Shown here piece after piece: positions 25,711 to 34,479 of a stretch of DNA of 36,239 nucleotides. Numbering within the stretch: the first letter of the stretch is position 1; every line of letters begins with the position of its first letter. The position numbers were made by a program, and so were the translations under genes. The notes under the pieces were generated by a model. The model was not told where the DNA came from. It saw only the letters and a program-made list of their open reading frames with translations, and made no database searches. Source of the stretch: an uncultured Oscillospiraceae bacterium (lineage in GTDB: Bacteria > Bacillota > Clostridia > Oscillospirales > Oscillospiraceae); NCBI GenBank assembly GCA_944385365.1, contig CALWWW010000024.1:1-36239 (forward strand). The letters are read 5' to 3'.

Positions 25711-26859
25711 ATGCAACAATATACCATGGAAGAGGTTTTGCGCATTGCAAAACGATATCGCAACACAAAACGGTCCTATCTGCTGGTCAATCCCTTGCAG
25801 GCCAAGCACCTGCCGGTGGACCCGGAAACGGCGCTGGCGCTGATGGAAACCCTGGGGGAATCCCTGCGGCAGACCTATCCGTCGGCCCGGCTGGTCATCG
25901 GCTTTGCCGAGACGGCCACGGCCATCGGCGCGGTGGCGGCGGCGCAGCTGGCCGGGGACTGTTTCTATGTACAGACCACCCGGGAGGACTGCCCCGGTGA
26001 CAGGAACTTTCTGGAATTTCAGGAGGAGCACAGCCACGCTGTGGAACAGAAGCTGTGCGGCGACGCCCTGGAAGCGGGGCTGGCAGCCACGGATACGGTG
26101 ATTCTGGTGGATGATGAAATCTCCACCGGCAAAACCATCCTCAATATGGTGGAACAGATGGCGGCCCGGTACCCGTCCCTGCGGGAAAAAACGGTGGTGG
26201 CGGCCTCCATCCTCAACCGGGTGACACCGGAACAGGAAGCGCGGCTGCGTCAGGCGGGAATCGTCTGCCACTGTTTGGTCCGGCTGCCCCAGGCCGATTA
26301 CGACAGCCAGGTGGCACGGTACACAGTGGAGGAAGCGCCGCAGCCGCCCCAGTGGACGCCGGAAACGCCGTTCCAATCGTGGACGCTGCCCGGTTCTTTC
26401 GACCGGAACCCCCGGCTGGGCGTGCCCATCGGGGACTATGTGGCCCAATGCCGGAAGATGGCCGACGCCTTTCTCCAATGGGCGGCGCTGCCGGAAGGGG
26501 GCCGGACATTGGTTCTGGGGACGGAGGAGTGTATGCTGCCGTCTCTGATTCTGGGCCGGCAGCTGGCCCGGCGGCCGGGGAGCGGGGCGGTCCGGTGCCA
26601 CGCCACCACCCGCAGCCCCATCGGCGTCAGCCAGGAGCCGGGGTATCCGATTACCTCGGGGGCCCAGGTCCGCAGCTTCTACAGCGACGACCGCAAGACG
26701 TATCTCTACAATCTGGAATCCTACGATGCGGTGGTGGTGGTATCGGACACCATGCGGGAAGACACGGCGGCGCTGTGCAGCGTTTTGTCCGCTTTGCCGG
26801 ACCGGGAGACCACGCGAGTTTTTTATCTGCAGGGAGGCAGCCATGTTTGGTACCTATAA
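25711..26859 (+). CDS. Phosphoribosyltransferase with C-terminal TRSP domain (Ter biosynthetic module)
   Basis: The 382-residue protein has a PRPP-binding loop VDDEISTGKT (133-142), typical of phosphoribosyltransferases. Its C-terminal domain contains the motif TRSPIG in CHATTRSPIGV and LVLGTEECMLPSLILGRQLA, which identifies the TRSP domain found with this PRTase class. Such proteins recur in ter-linked biosynthetic modules and are predicted to make or break a ribosyl bond in a nucleoside-like product. It is cytoplasmic. The last 17 nt overlap the start of the next gene, so translation is coupled. AAGGAAG precedes ATG 25711. Confidence 0.9.
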   Translation: MQQYTMEEVLRIAKRYRNTKRSYLLVNPLQAKHLPVDPETALALMETLGESLRQTYPSARLVIGFAETATAIGAVAAAQLAGDCFYVQTTREDCPGDRNFLEFQEEHSHAVEQKLCGDALEAGLAATDTVILVDDEISTGKTILNMVEQMAARYPSLREKTVVAASILNRVTPEQEARLRQAGIVCHCLVRLPQADYDSQVARYTVEEAPQPPQWTPETPFQSWTLPGSFDRNPRLGVPIGDYVAQCRKMADAFLQWAALPEGGRTLVLGTEECMLPSLILGRQLARRPGSGAVRCHATTRSPIGVSQEPGYPITSGAQVRSFYSDDRKTYLYNLESYDAVVVVSDTMREDTAALCSVLSALPDRETTRVFYLQGGSHVWYL

Positions 26860-27895
26860 ACAGGACGATGTGACCATTCTGTTGAAAGATCTCACCAACT
26901 GTATCGAACCCATGGACACCCTGGAGCGGGAACGGCGCATTCAGCAGGGCGTCCACTATTCGGAAATGCTGCCGGTGGAGTACGAACCGTCGGAACCGTA
27001 TCTCCGGGCCTATTTTGACGCGGTGGAGCGGTACGCCGCTATGACGGCGGACGCCGTGGCCTCTGTGTGCCAAAAGCTCTGGCAGCAGAAAGGGGAGCGG
27101 GTGGTTCTGGTCTCCCTGGCACGGGCAGGCACTTCCATCGGTGTGCTGCTGAAGCGGTACTTCCGGTTCCGCTACGGCGTGGACGTGCCCCATTACACCA
27201 TCTCCATCATCCGGGGCCGGGGCATCGATGAAACGGCCATGGCGTACATTCTGGACCGCCACCCGGCGGAAACCATCCAGTTTGTGGACGGCTGGACCGG
27301 AAAAGGAGCCATCCAGGCGGAGCTGTACCGGGCCGTCACCGCCTATAAAGGGGTGGACGGACGGCTGGCCGTGCTGTCGGACCCGGCTGGGCTGACGGAT
27401 TTGTGCGGCACCAAGGACGATTTCCTCATTGCCAGCTCCTGTCTCAATTCCACGGTCTCCGGTCTTCTCAGCCGGACGGTCTACCGGACCGATTTGATTG
27501 GGCCGGGGGAGTTCCACGGCGCGGTCTTTTATGAAGCGCTGCGGCCCAAGGATTTGACCTATCAGTTCATCGACGCCATTGCGGCCCATTTTTCCATGGA
27601 GCAGCAGCCGGAACCGGACCCCACCCCCAAATCCATCAGCGCATTGGAAGAGGTGGAGCGGATTCGGCAGGAATTTTCCATTTCGGACCGCAATCTGATA
27701 AAGCCCAGCATCGGGGAGACCACCCGGGTGCTGCTGCGCCGGGTGCCGTGGAAGATCCTGGTGCACAGTCTGCATGACGAGGCCTATCTGGGCCATATTT
27801 ACGCTTTGGCAAAGGAGAAAGGCGTGGAGCTGTGTGAGTATCCCCTGGTCAATTACCGGGCCTGCGGACTCATTCGGACCATGGCGGATCAATGA
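26843..27895 (+). CDS. StiP-type protein with PRTase-like core and C-terminal PELOTA domain
   Basis: The 350-residue protein shows the StiP/PRTase-like core (VLVSLARAGTSIGVLLKRYF; YTISIIRGRGIDETAMAYIL; FVDGWTGKGAIQ) and ends with a PELOTA-type RNA-binding domain (VPWKILVHSLHDEAYLGHIY, EYPLVNYRACGLIRTMAD). Database entries call this group 'cysteine protease StiP'; comparative work also treats the core as a PRTase relative, and the sequence alone does not decide between these. AGGGAGG lies before ATG 26843. It overlaps both neighbours (17 nt with the PRTase gene, ATGA-type with the HAD gene), the tight order usual in Ter biosynthetic modules. Confidence 0.88.
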   Translation: MFGTYKQDDVTILLKDLTNCIEPMDTLERERRIQQGVHYSEMLPVEYEPSEPYLRAYFDAVERYAAMTADAVASVCQKLWQQKGERVVLVSLARAGTSIGVLLKRYFRFRYGVDVPHYTISIIRGRGIDETAMAYILDRHPAETIQFVDGWTGKGAIQAELYRAVTAYKGVDGRLAVLSDPAGLTDLCGTKDDFLIASSCLNSTVSGLLSRTVYRTDLIGPGEFHGAVFYEALRPKDLTYQFIDAIAAHFSMEQQPEPDPTPKSISALEEVERIRQEFSISDRNLIKPSIGETTRVLLRRVPWKILVHSLHDEAYLGHIYALAKEKGVELCEYPLVNYRACGLIRTMADQ

Positions 27896-28656
27896 GTATG
27901 GAAGCAATGCTGTTTGCCAGTGATCTGGACAATACGCTGCTCTTTTCCGTGTCCCACCGACAGGAGGGGGACCGGTGTGTGGAGTGGCTGGATGGAAACG
28001 AGCAGGGCTTTATGACGCCCGAAACCGTCTCCCTCTTGGAAACGGTCCAAGGGCTGACGCGGCTGATTCCGGTGACCACCCGTTCTGTGGCCCAGTATCT
28101 GCGCATTCGATTCCCGGTGACGCCCGATTACGCGGTGGCGGCCAACGGCGCGGTGCTGCTCCACCACGGACAGCCGGACGCGGCGTGGGCGGCGGAGACT
28201 CAAGCACTGCTGTCGCCGTGGCTGGCGGAATTGGAGCGGATGGAATCGGTGATTCCCCAACGGCTGCCGGGCCGCCGTCTCCGCCGAATTGATGGGGCCT
28301 ACCTGTTTCTGTCCTGCCCAAACCCGGAGGACGCCGCGTATTGCCGGTCCTGCCTGACGGATACGACGCTGTCGGTGGAGACCACGGGGCGGAAACTCTA
28401 CCTGTTTCCGCAGCCGGTCAACAAGGGTGCGGCGGTGGCGCGGCTGCGGCAGCGGTTCGGCCCGTCCGGCGTCATCGGGGCGGGAGACAGTCCCATCGAC
28501 GTGCCCATGCTGCGGGAATGCGACTGGGCCATTGCGCCTAACAGCGCCCTGGTGGAAGGGATGGACCGGGACCGCGCAGCGGTCTGGGACGGCCGGGGCC
28601 GCTTTCCGGACTATGTGCTGCAACAGGCTGCGGCCTTTGCGCGGGCCGGACAATAG
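27892..28656 (+). CDS. HAD-superfamily phosphatase of the Ter module
   Basis: The 254-residue protein has HAD motif I FASDLDNTLLF with the nucleophile Asp11 and acid/base Asp13, motif II in the threonine region IPVTTRSVAQYL, a lysine in PVNKGAAV and motif IV GAGDSPIDVPML. The cap inserted between motifs II and III places it near the Cof/sucrose-phosphatase type. It would remove a phosphate from a small sugar- or nucleoside-like intermediate; the substrate is inferred only from its neighbours. ATG 27892 overlaps the previous stop (ATGA). Confidence 0.9.
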   Translation: MSMEAMLFASDLDNTLLFSVSHRQEGDRCVEWLDGNEQGFMTPETVSLLETVQGLTRLIPVTTRSVAQYLRIRFPVTPDYAVAANGAVLLHHGQPDAAWAAETQALLSPWLAELERMESVIPQRLPGRRLRRIDGAYLFLSCPNPEDAAYCRSCLTDTTLSVETTGRKLYLFPQPVNKGAAVARLRQRFGPSGVIGAGDSPIDVPMLRECDWAIAPNSALVEGMDRDRAAVWDGRGRFPDYVLQQAAAFARAGQ

Positions 28657-28671
28657 GAGGAGAAAGACCAT

Positions 28672-30135
28672 ATGAATCCGCTTTTCAACCAGTTTCAGGT
28701 GGTGCGCCTGGATACGGCCGACCATCCGGTGGAGGAATTTTTCCAGCGCCCGGGCCGGTATTCCAATTTTCAAAAAGAGACGTTTTTTCTGCGGTGGACG
28801 GCGGGGCAGGACTTTGACGCATGGGCGGACCTGTGCCGTTCTTGGCAGAACGACCGGTCCGGCTACGTCTACGCCGAACAGCTCCACCGTTTGGATACGG
28901 CAGCGGCGGAACGGTACCGGGAGCGGTACAGCCAGGGAAACTGCATTCCGTCCTTCCGCTTTCAGAATGTCCTCTGGGAGGAGACCTTTACCGGAGCACT
29001 CCAGGAAATTCTGGACCTGTTCCGGCGGGTACGGAATTGTACGGAGGATTCTATTCTGCGGAATTTTGCTGTGAAGCTGCTGTATTGGATCGACTGCTAT
29101 TTTCCCAAATTGTTTCTGGAAACCACAAAATTGACCCGGTTTCCAAAATTTGTGTGCAGCGGCACCGTGGGAACGGCGGAGTATCTTTTTTTGTACCTGC
29201 TCTACCGGCTGGGCTGTGATGTGCTGTACCTGGGAAAGGAACAGGACGTAACAGTACAATCGGCGGAACTGCTGGCCCTGTCCCAGCGGGTGGAGCAGAT
29301 GCCGGTACTGCCTAGGCGGCAGAACGCGCCGGAGACGGCCCAGCCGGAACCGATCATGGCCCAGCAGCGGCCCACTCTGTCCAGGGCATCGTTGCAGCGG
29401 GCGGACCGGGTAGCAGTTGCCCCGGCGGTCCCGGTGCAGCCCCAGCCCCAACCGTCCCTGTCCCGTGCATCCTTCCAGCGACCGGACCGGGCCGCGCCGC
29501 CGGTGCGGCAGCCTGCTCCACAGCCGGTACAGCAGCCCGCGGTCCAGACAGGGGCGCGGCGGCAGCCTATGGAGTTCGAAGAGCTGGCCCGCTTCGCGTC
29601 CTCGGTGGTTATGCTGAAGGTGTTTGACCGGAACCAGGAGTGCGTCAAAACCGGGTCCGGCATCATCATCAGCGACCAGGGATACATATTGACCAACTTC
29701 CATGTGGTGGCCGGCGGCGCCTATTATGGCATCGTGCTGGAGGAGGAATCGGATGTCTTCTATACAGACGAGCTGATCAAATACCACCCCGAGCGGGACC
29801 TGGCCATCCTGCGGTCCGACAAGCGGCGGCCCCCCATTCCCATTCTGGACCCGTCGGAACGGCTGGTGCGGGGCCAAAAGGTGGTGGCCATCGGCAGCCC
29901 CCTGGGACTGTTCAACACCATATCCGACGGCATTGTGTCCGGCTTCCGGGAACTGCGGGAGACCTCCATGGTGCAGTTTACGGCACCGGTTTCGCCGGGC
30001 AGCAGCGGCGGCGCGCTGCTGGATCTGTATGGACGGCTGATTGGCGTCATTACCGCCGGATTTGATGACGGCCAGAATCTGAATCTGGCCGTGGACCATA
30101 AAACCATCCGGCAATTCCTTGGAAATCTGATATAG
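28672..30135 (+). CDS. Fusion of a YceG-like domain with a cytoplasmic trypsin-like serine protease
   Basis: Residues 1-190 resemble one half of the YceG-like protein at the start of this cluster: FAVKLLYWIDCYFPKLFLET leading to FVCSGTVGTAEYLFLYLLYR and LGCDVLYLGKE match its VKYLCWLYFKFERI...ILYDGAVSAYELQLLTILAG...ADILMI. Residues 205-300 are a Pro/Gln/Arg-rich linker with two copies of a motif (RPTLSRASLQRADR and QPSLSRASFQRPDR). Residues 302-487 are an S1C-type protease with His344 in TNFHVVAGG, Asp376 in ERDLAIL and Ser445 in SPGSSGGAL. No signal peptide or PDZ domain is present, so it should act in the cytoplasm. AGGAGGAG precedes ATG 28672 and it is the last gene before the terminator. 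I do not know this domain order as described elsewhere. Confidence 0.85.
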   Translation: MNPLFNQFQVVRLDTADHPVEEFFQRPGRYSNFQKETFFLRWTAGQDFDAWADLCRSWQNDRSGYVYAEQLHRLDTAAAERYRERYSQGNCIPSFRFQNVLWEETFTGALQEILDLFRRVRNCTEDSILRNFAVKLLYWIDCYFPKLFLETTKLTRFPKFVCSGTVGTAEYLFLYLLYRLGCDVLYLGKEQDVTVQSAELLALSQRVEQMPVLPRRQNAPETAQPEPIMAQQRPTLSRASLQRADRVAVAPAVPVQPQPQPSLSRASFQRPDRAAPPVRQPAPQPVQQPAVQTGARRQPMEFEELARFASSVVMLKVFDRNQECVKTGSGIIISDQGYILTNFHVVAGGAYYGIVLEEESDVFYTDELIKYHPERDLAILRSDKRRPPIPILDPSERLVRGQKVVAIGSPLGLFNTISDGIVSGFRELRETSMVQFTAPVSPGSSGGALLDLYGRLIGVITAGFDDGQNLNLAVDHKTIRQFLGNLI

Positions 30136-30145
30136 GGAAAAGGAG

Positions 30146-30178
30146 GGCGCGCTGCAAAATGCATTGCAGCGCGCCTTT
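30146..30178. terminator. Terminator at the end of the ter operon
   Basis: GGCGCGCTGCAA (30146-30157) pairs with TTGCAGCGCGCC (30164-30175) over 12 bp, followed by TTT. The convergent minus-strand ABC permease ends at 30207, so the stem may serve both sides. Confidence 0.8.
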
Positions 30179-30206
30179 GATCTCCGTATGGCGGCAGTCC
30201 TCTGTT

Positions 30207-32870
30207 TTACTCCTGCCGCAGCCGTTCTACCACAGTGGAGCGGGACGCCCGGCGGTAACTGGCCAGGGGCAGCAGAACGCCCAGCAGCAAAAATACCGGC
30301 AGCAGCGCCACAATGGGCAGAACGGTAAAATGGTAGGTGAAGAACCAGAACATCCGCGATATGGTACCAGCCAGCAGGGGAGCCGTGATCACGGTCAGCG
30401 CCAGAGAAAGAAGCAGGGAACCCAGCGTGTAGAGCAGACCCTCCAGAATCAGCATCCGTTTGAGCTGGGGACCGGTCATGCCGATGGATTGCAGCACTGC
30501 AAATTCCCGGCGGCGGACGGTGATGCCCGTCAGAATGGCGTTAAAGAAGTTCAGCACGCCCACCAGACCCACAATAAAGCTCAGCGTACCGCCCAACAGG
30601 GCAAACATATTGCGGAAGCTCTCAAACTCCCCGGCATAGGTGGCCTTGCTCTCGTAGTCGAATTGGGGATTCTCATTCTCCGTGTAGTCCGCCAGGAAGG
30701 ACTCCATGGACGCAGTGGCCTCGTCGCTCTCCATATCGAAGGTGTAGTACATGACCGCGTCGGTGCCGCTGTCCCGGCAGAAGGTCTCGGAACCCAGGAC
30801 AAATTCATCCGCGCCGTAGTATCGGTAGCTCAGGACGGAGGGCACCGTCACCAGTGCGGCCACGGTATAGTCCACATCCCGGTATTCTGCCACCCGGCTG
30901 CCCCAGTTGGTGACGTCAGGGGCGGGAATGTTTTCCCAGTCGCCGTAGACCTCGCCGGTGTCAAGATTGTAATACTCCTCCCGCTCCACATAGCGGATGG
31001 TCACCGTATCGCCCAGCCGGGCCCAATGGCTGTCCATTTCCGCCTGGCCGTAGTCATCCTCGGAGTATACGGCGGCAATGGCATTGCTGCCCGGCTCATA
31101 CAGGGCCGACAGATCGCCCTCGAGTACCGTCAGGTAGTCCAGCGCGAAGGGGTCCATACCGTAGAGCTGCACCCGGTCCACCAGACGGCCGTCCGGCAGC
31201 CGTTCCATGGAGGCAATCCGCAGGTCCAGCGTTTCCGGAGAATCATACTTGCTCCAGACAGAACGGTAATAGTCCTCGGTGACAAACTCCACCGCGTCAA
31301 AGGTTTTGCCGTAGATTTTGCCCCCGGCCGCAATGCCGCCCTGGGCGTCGATGGTGTCTATGACCGATTGGGGCACGGCCATATCGGCGTTGAACGTATC
31401 GCCGCCGGTCTGGAACTGGCCCGCGTCGGCCACAATAAAGTCACTGGCCGTAAACTGTGCAATATATTTGTTCATATCAAAGCCGTTGGTAAAGGTGACC
31501 GCCAGATGGAGCAGCACCACGGCCAGCGACAGCGACAGAACGGTGATGGTGGTTTTGCCGCGGCTGCGGCCCAGATTGGCCCAGGCCATGGAAAAGAGGG
31601 ACACGCGCTTTTTGGCCCGGCGTTCCCGGCGGCGGGCCACGGTACCTTCGGTGTAACGGACGGCTTCCACCGGGGAGACCTTGCCTGCCATCCGGCCGGG
31701 ACGGCGGCAGGAGATCAGCACGGTGATCAGCGCAAAGGCCGCCGAACCCACAAAAATCCAGGGATTTACAGATACTACCGTAACAATGCCGTCCAGATTG
31801 CCCGCCACCACCGGTGTCAGTACGCTGCCCAACAGCCAGCCCAACACCAGGCCCACGGGAATGCCGATCACACTGAGACACAGCGCCTGGATACGGATGA
31901 TGCGCCGCAGCTGCCGGGGCGTGGTGCCGATGGTTTTCAACAGACCGTAAAAGCGAATATCGCCCGCCACGGAAATCTGGAAGACGTTATAGATAATCAG
32001 GTATCCCGTCAGCAGAATCAGCACCAGAACGGCGATGATCCCAAACAGGGTGATGGGGTCCATACTGCTGGAGAGTTGCGCACCGGTATACCCCCAGTTG
32101 ACGCCGATATTGATGTAATTTTCGCCGGGGGTGTCGGACTGATACCCATGGTTTTCCAGAATTTGCAGCATGTCCCGCTCGATGTGGCGGGAGCCGCTTT
32201 TGAGCATGACCTCCATGGTGTAATTGCCGGTCATCCCGTCATTAGCCGGCAGCGTCACGCCCACTTCATCCAGCACGGCTTCCACACGGCTCTGGGGTAC
32301 AAGAATATGATTAGCGATAATGACATCGTCATACTCCCACCAGCCGCAGAGGGTGAAGGTCTGGGTGGTCTCGTGGCCGTCCACGAAAAACGTCACGGTA
32401 AATTCCGCGCCCAGTTCCGGCTCCACGCCCAGTAGCTCCAGAACGTGGAGATCGGTGGCGGCTTCGTCGGTGCCCTCCTGGGGCAGACGCCCTTCCACCG
32501 GGTTACAGTACATCCAATGGGCCGTGTTGGCGTTGCAATAGCTTATTTCCACATGGGATTTATTGAACGGAATATCCGAGGGCATCCCCAGGAATTGCCG
32601 CATACCCCGCTGGGCAATGAGGGGGTCGTCCTGCAATGCGGCGTATTGTTCTTCCGTCAGGTCCTTGAAGGTGCCGTGACTCCAGCCGCCGGCCTGCCGG
32701 AAGTTGGACTGCTGGAATCCCTCGTTGATGGACAGGGCAATGGTAAACAGAGACGTAAACAGCACCGCTGTCAGGGCAATGGCCAGAATGGCCACCAGAT
32801 TGCGGGCCCGGTTGGCCGCCAGGGTCCGAAAGCTGAGACGGCGGATGCACTTGCCGTTGGCAACACGCAT
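30207..32870 (-). CDS. FtsX/MacB-type ABC transporter permease
   Basis: The 887-residue protein starts with a helix (NLVAILAIALTAVLFTSLFT), has an outside domain of about 220 residues, then the FtsX-type three-helix block (ITLFGIIAVLVLILLTGYLI, LCLSVIGIPVGLVLGWLLGS), a second outside domain and a second FtsX block (MFALLGGTLSFIVGLVGVLN, YTLGSLLLSLALTVITAPLL). This two-block layout is that of Bacillota lipoprotein/peptide exporters or resistance pumps of the MacB/FtsX superfamily. It works with the ATPase encoded just upstream; its ribosome site overlaps that gene's stop. The substrate is unknown. No two-component pair is next to it, so a BceAB-type bacitracin sensor role is not supported. Confidence 0.9.
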   Translation of the reverse strand: MRVANGKCIRRLSFRTLAANRARNLVAILAIALTAVLFTSLFTIALSINEGFQQSNFRQAGGWSHGTFKDLTEEQYAALQDDPLIAQRGMRQFLGMPSDIPFNKSHVEISYCNANTAHWMYCNPVEGRLPQEGTDEAATDLHVLELLGVEPELGAEFTVTFFVDGHETTQTFTLCGWWEYDDVIIANHILVPQSRVEAVLDEVGVTLPANDGMTGNYTMEVMLKSGSRHIERDMLQILENHGYQSDTPGENYINIGVNWGYTGAQLSSSMDPITLFGIIAVLVLILLTGYLIIYNVFQISVAGDIRFYGLLKTIGTTPRQLRRIIRIQALCLSVIGIPVGLVLGWLLGSVLTPVVAGNLDGIVTVVSVNPWIFVGSAAFALITVLISCRRPGRMAGKVSPVEAVRYTEGTVARRRERRAKKRVSLFSMAWANLGRSRGKTTITVLSLSLAVVLLHLAVTFTNGFDMNKYIAQFTASDFIVADAGQFQTGGDTFNADMAVPQSVIDTIDAQGGIAAGGKIYGKTFDAVEFVTEDYYRSVWSKYDSPETLDLRIASMERLPDGRLVDRVQLYGMDPFALDYLTVLEGDLSALYEPGSNAIAAVYSEDDYGQAEMDSHWARLGDTVTIRYVEREEYYNLDTGEVYGDWENIPAPDVTNWGSRVAEYRDVDYTVAALVTVPSVLSYRYYGADEFVLGSETFCRDSGTDAVMYYTFDMESDEATASMESFLADYTENENPQFDYESKATYAGEFESFRNMFALLGGTLSFIVGLVGVLNFFNAILTGITVRRREFAVLQSIGMTGPQLKRMLILEGLLYTLGSLLLSLALTVITAPLLAGTISRMFWFFTYHFTVLPIVALLPVFLLLGVLLPLASYRRASRSTVVERLRQE

Positions 32871-32882
32871 TTCGGCACCTCC

Positions 32883-33551
32883 TCAGCCCGTGACAATGCG
32901 CCCATCCTCAATGCGGATGATGCGGTCGGCCAGCTGGGCAATCTCTTCATTGTGGGTGATCATCACCATGGTCTGGGAAAAGCGCTGCCCCGTCACTTTC
33001 ATCAAACTCAAAACGTCCTGACTGGTTTTGCTGTCCAGATTGCCCGTCGGCTCGTCGGCCAGCACAATGGCCGGTTTGGTGGCCAGGGCCCGGGCGATGG
33101 CCACCCGCTGCTGCTGGCCGCCGGAGAGCTGACTGGGCAGATTGCGGAGCTTCGATTCCAGACCCAGGGTGTCGATAACGGCCCGGACATAGTCCTCGTC
33201 CACCCGGTTGCCATCCAGCTGAATGGGCAGGATGATGTTTTCCCAGACGCTGAGCACCGGCACCAGATTGTAGGACTGGAACACAAAGCCGATTTTCCGG
33301 CGGCGGAAAATGGTCAGCGCTTCGTCTTTCAGGGAGAAGAGGTCCTTTCCGTCCACGGTGACGGAGCCGGACGTGGGCCGGTCCAGACCGCCCAGCATAT
33401 GCAGCAGCGTGGACTTGCCGGACCCGGAGGTACCTACGATTGCCACAAATTCCCCCGGCTCCACCGCCAGATCGACGCCGTCCAGGGCGCGGACCTGGGT
33501 TTCCCCGTCGCCGTAATATTTTTTCAGATTGGTTGTCTGTAAGATTGCCAT
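32883..33551 (-). CDS. ABC transporter ATP-binding protein, MacB/LolD type
   Basis: The 222-residue ATPase has Walker [11 protein letters not shown]-loop [18 protein letters not shown], signature LSGGQQQR, Walker [12 protein letters not shown] and the switch histidine in MITHNEE. The [13 protein letters not shown] segment is typical of the partners of FtsX-type permeases. ATG 33551 has GGAGGGAG just upstream; the longer in-frame start at 33605 lacks one. It is the first gene of the two-gene leftward operon. A short palindrome-like sequence (TTGTCC-AA-GGACAG, about 33582-33595) sits upstream of the start. No confident promoter was found. Confidence 0.95.
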   Translation of the reverse strand: MAILQTTNLKKYYGDGETQVRALDGVDLAVEPGEFVAIVGTSGSGKSTLLHMLGGLDRPTSGSVTVDGKDLFSLKDEALTIFRRRKIGFVFQSYNLVPVLSVWENIILPIQLDGNRVDEDYVRAVIDTLGLESKLRNLPSQLSGGQQQRVAIARALATKPAIVLADEPTGNLDSKTSQDVLSLMKVTGQRFSQTMVMITHNEEIAQLADRIIRIEDGRIVTG

Positions 33552-33712
33552 GGAATACTCCCTCCATACAAAAATCTTCGTCTGTCCTTGGACAAGATAA
33601 AGCATACCACATCAATCTTTCCAGGTCCTTTCGAGAAGATGACAATTTTGAAAGATTTCCCCCAATCGATGGACCAGGTATTCTTGGGACGGCGGTTCCA
33701 CTGATACGCAGA

Positions 33713-34051
33713 CTAGCAGACGAAACACATGAGAATGGTTTTGGCGGCGATGCGGCCCAGCTTTCGCATATCGTTCATGCCGCAGACGGACATGATGATG
33801 GAGAAGAGGACCATGGGGACAATCGCCAGCTTCAACGCATTGGTAAAGACGGTTTGAATGATATAGAACAGGCCGATGGCGCTGCGGCCCTCGGAGACGG
33901 AAATATCCTGAAAAAAGATTGTATTCAATACATTCCAGACGCCTTCGCCCATGGAAGGCTTCAAAAGGGCAACGACTGCGCCGACGATCACACCGAGCAC
34001 CAGTGCGATGACCATACGTTTTACAAAAGATTTTCTTCTCTTTTCAACCAT
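33713..34051 (-). pseudogene. Truncated dicarboxylate/amino-acid:cation symporter (N-terminal part only)
   Basis: The 112-codon frame opens MVEKRRKSFVKRMVIALVLG and continues through VVALLKPSMG, then FTNALKLAIVPMVLFSIIMS, the typical first helices of the DAACS (SDF) symporter family. Full-length members have about 400-450 residues and the substrate site is in the missing C-terminal part, so it cannot be functional as it stands. The stop TAG at 33713-33715 ends it abruptly, and the sequence to 33600 shows no continuation that I recognise. ATG 34051 has a good GGAGG ribosome site (minus strand), so it may still be translated. An in-frame extension to 34201 has no family match. Confidence 0.75.
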
Positions 34052-34201
34052 ACCTTCATCCTCCATATGTTCTGGATGAACAGGCTCCCACAGGGGAGAA
34101 TGTGCACCCGATGACGCAGTTCCGCCGGAATCCCAAGCCCATTGGCGCCATTGGGTTTGGCATACATCATAAAAACGGCCTGCGTTTCTGTTATCAAACA
34201 T

Positions 34202-34355
34202 ATCATTCTACACAAAATTATACAAATAAATTATTTTGCACATCTTTATCAAGTAATTAAATATATGGAGTTTTTGACGGGGCGAAAATGAGAAATAATC
34301 TGCTTAAATAAACACTTTATTTATAAACTAAATATTTCATATTATTTTAATTTAT
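34202..34355. other. Very AT-rich intergenic stretch
   Basis: This gap between the truncated symporter and the aminotransferase is strikingly AT-rich compared with all its neighbours and holds no open frame I can support. It directly precedes the aminotransferase promoter and may act as an UP-element or bend, or be a scar of the deletion that removed the symporter's 3' part. Confidence 0.5.
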
Positions 34356-34384
34356 TTTACAAATATATTTGACCATTTTATAAT
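34356..34384 (+). promoter_or_regulatory. Sigma-A promoter of the aminotransferase gene
   Basis: TTTACA (34356-34361) and a perfect TATAAT (34379-34384) are 17 bp apart. The start codon at 34480 follows after about 90 bases of leader. Confidence 0.8.
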
Positions 34385-34479
34385 GCAGGTATCCAATCCC
34401 GAAGCCGTCCACAGGAATCCGGATGGCAGAAACGGCGGTCCCAGGGACACGCCACACCATTGTAAGGAGCGATAATACT

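Noticed and set aside
33582-33595. Palindrome upstream of the ABC exporter ATPase gene as an operator
   Set aside because: Only a 5-6 bp arm, no repeated copy, and no promoter to place it against; mentioned in the gene entry only.
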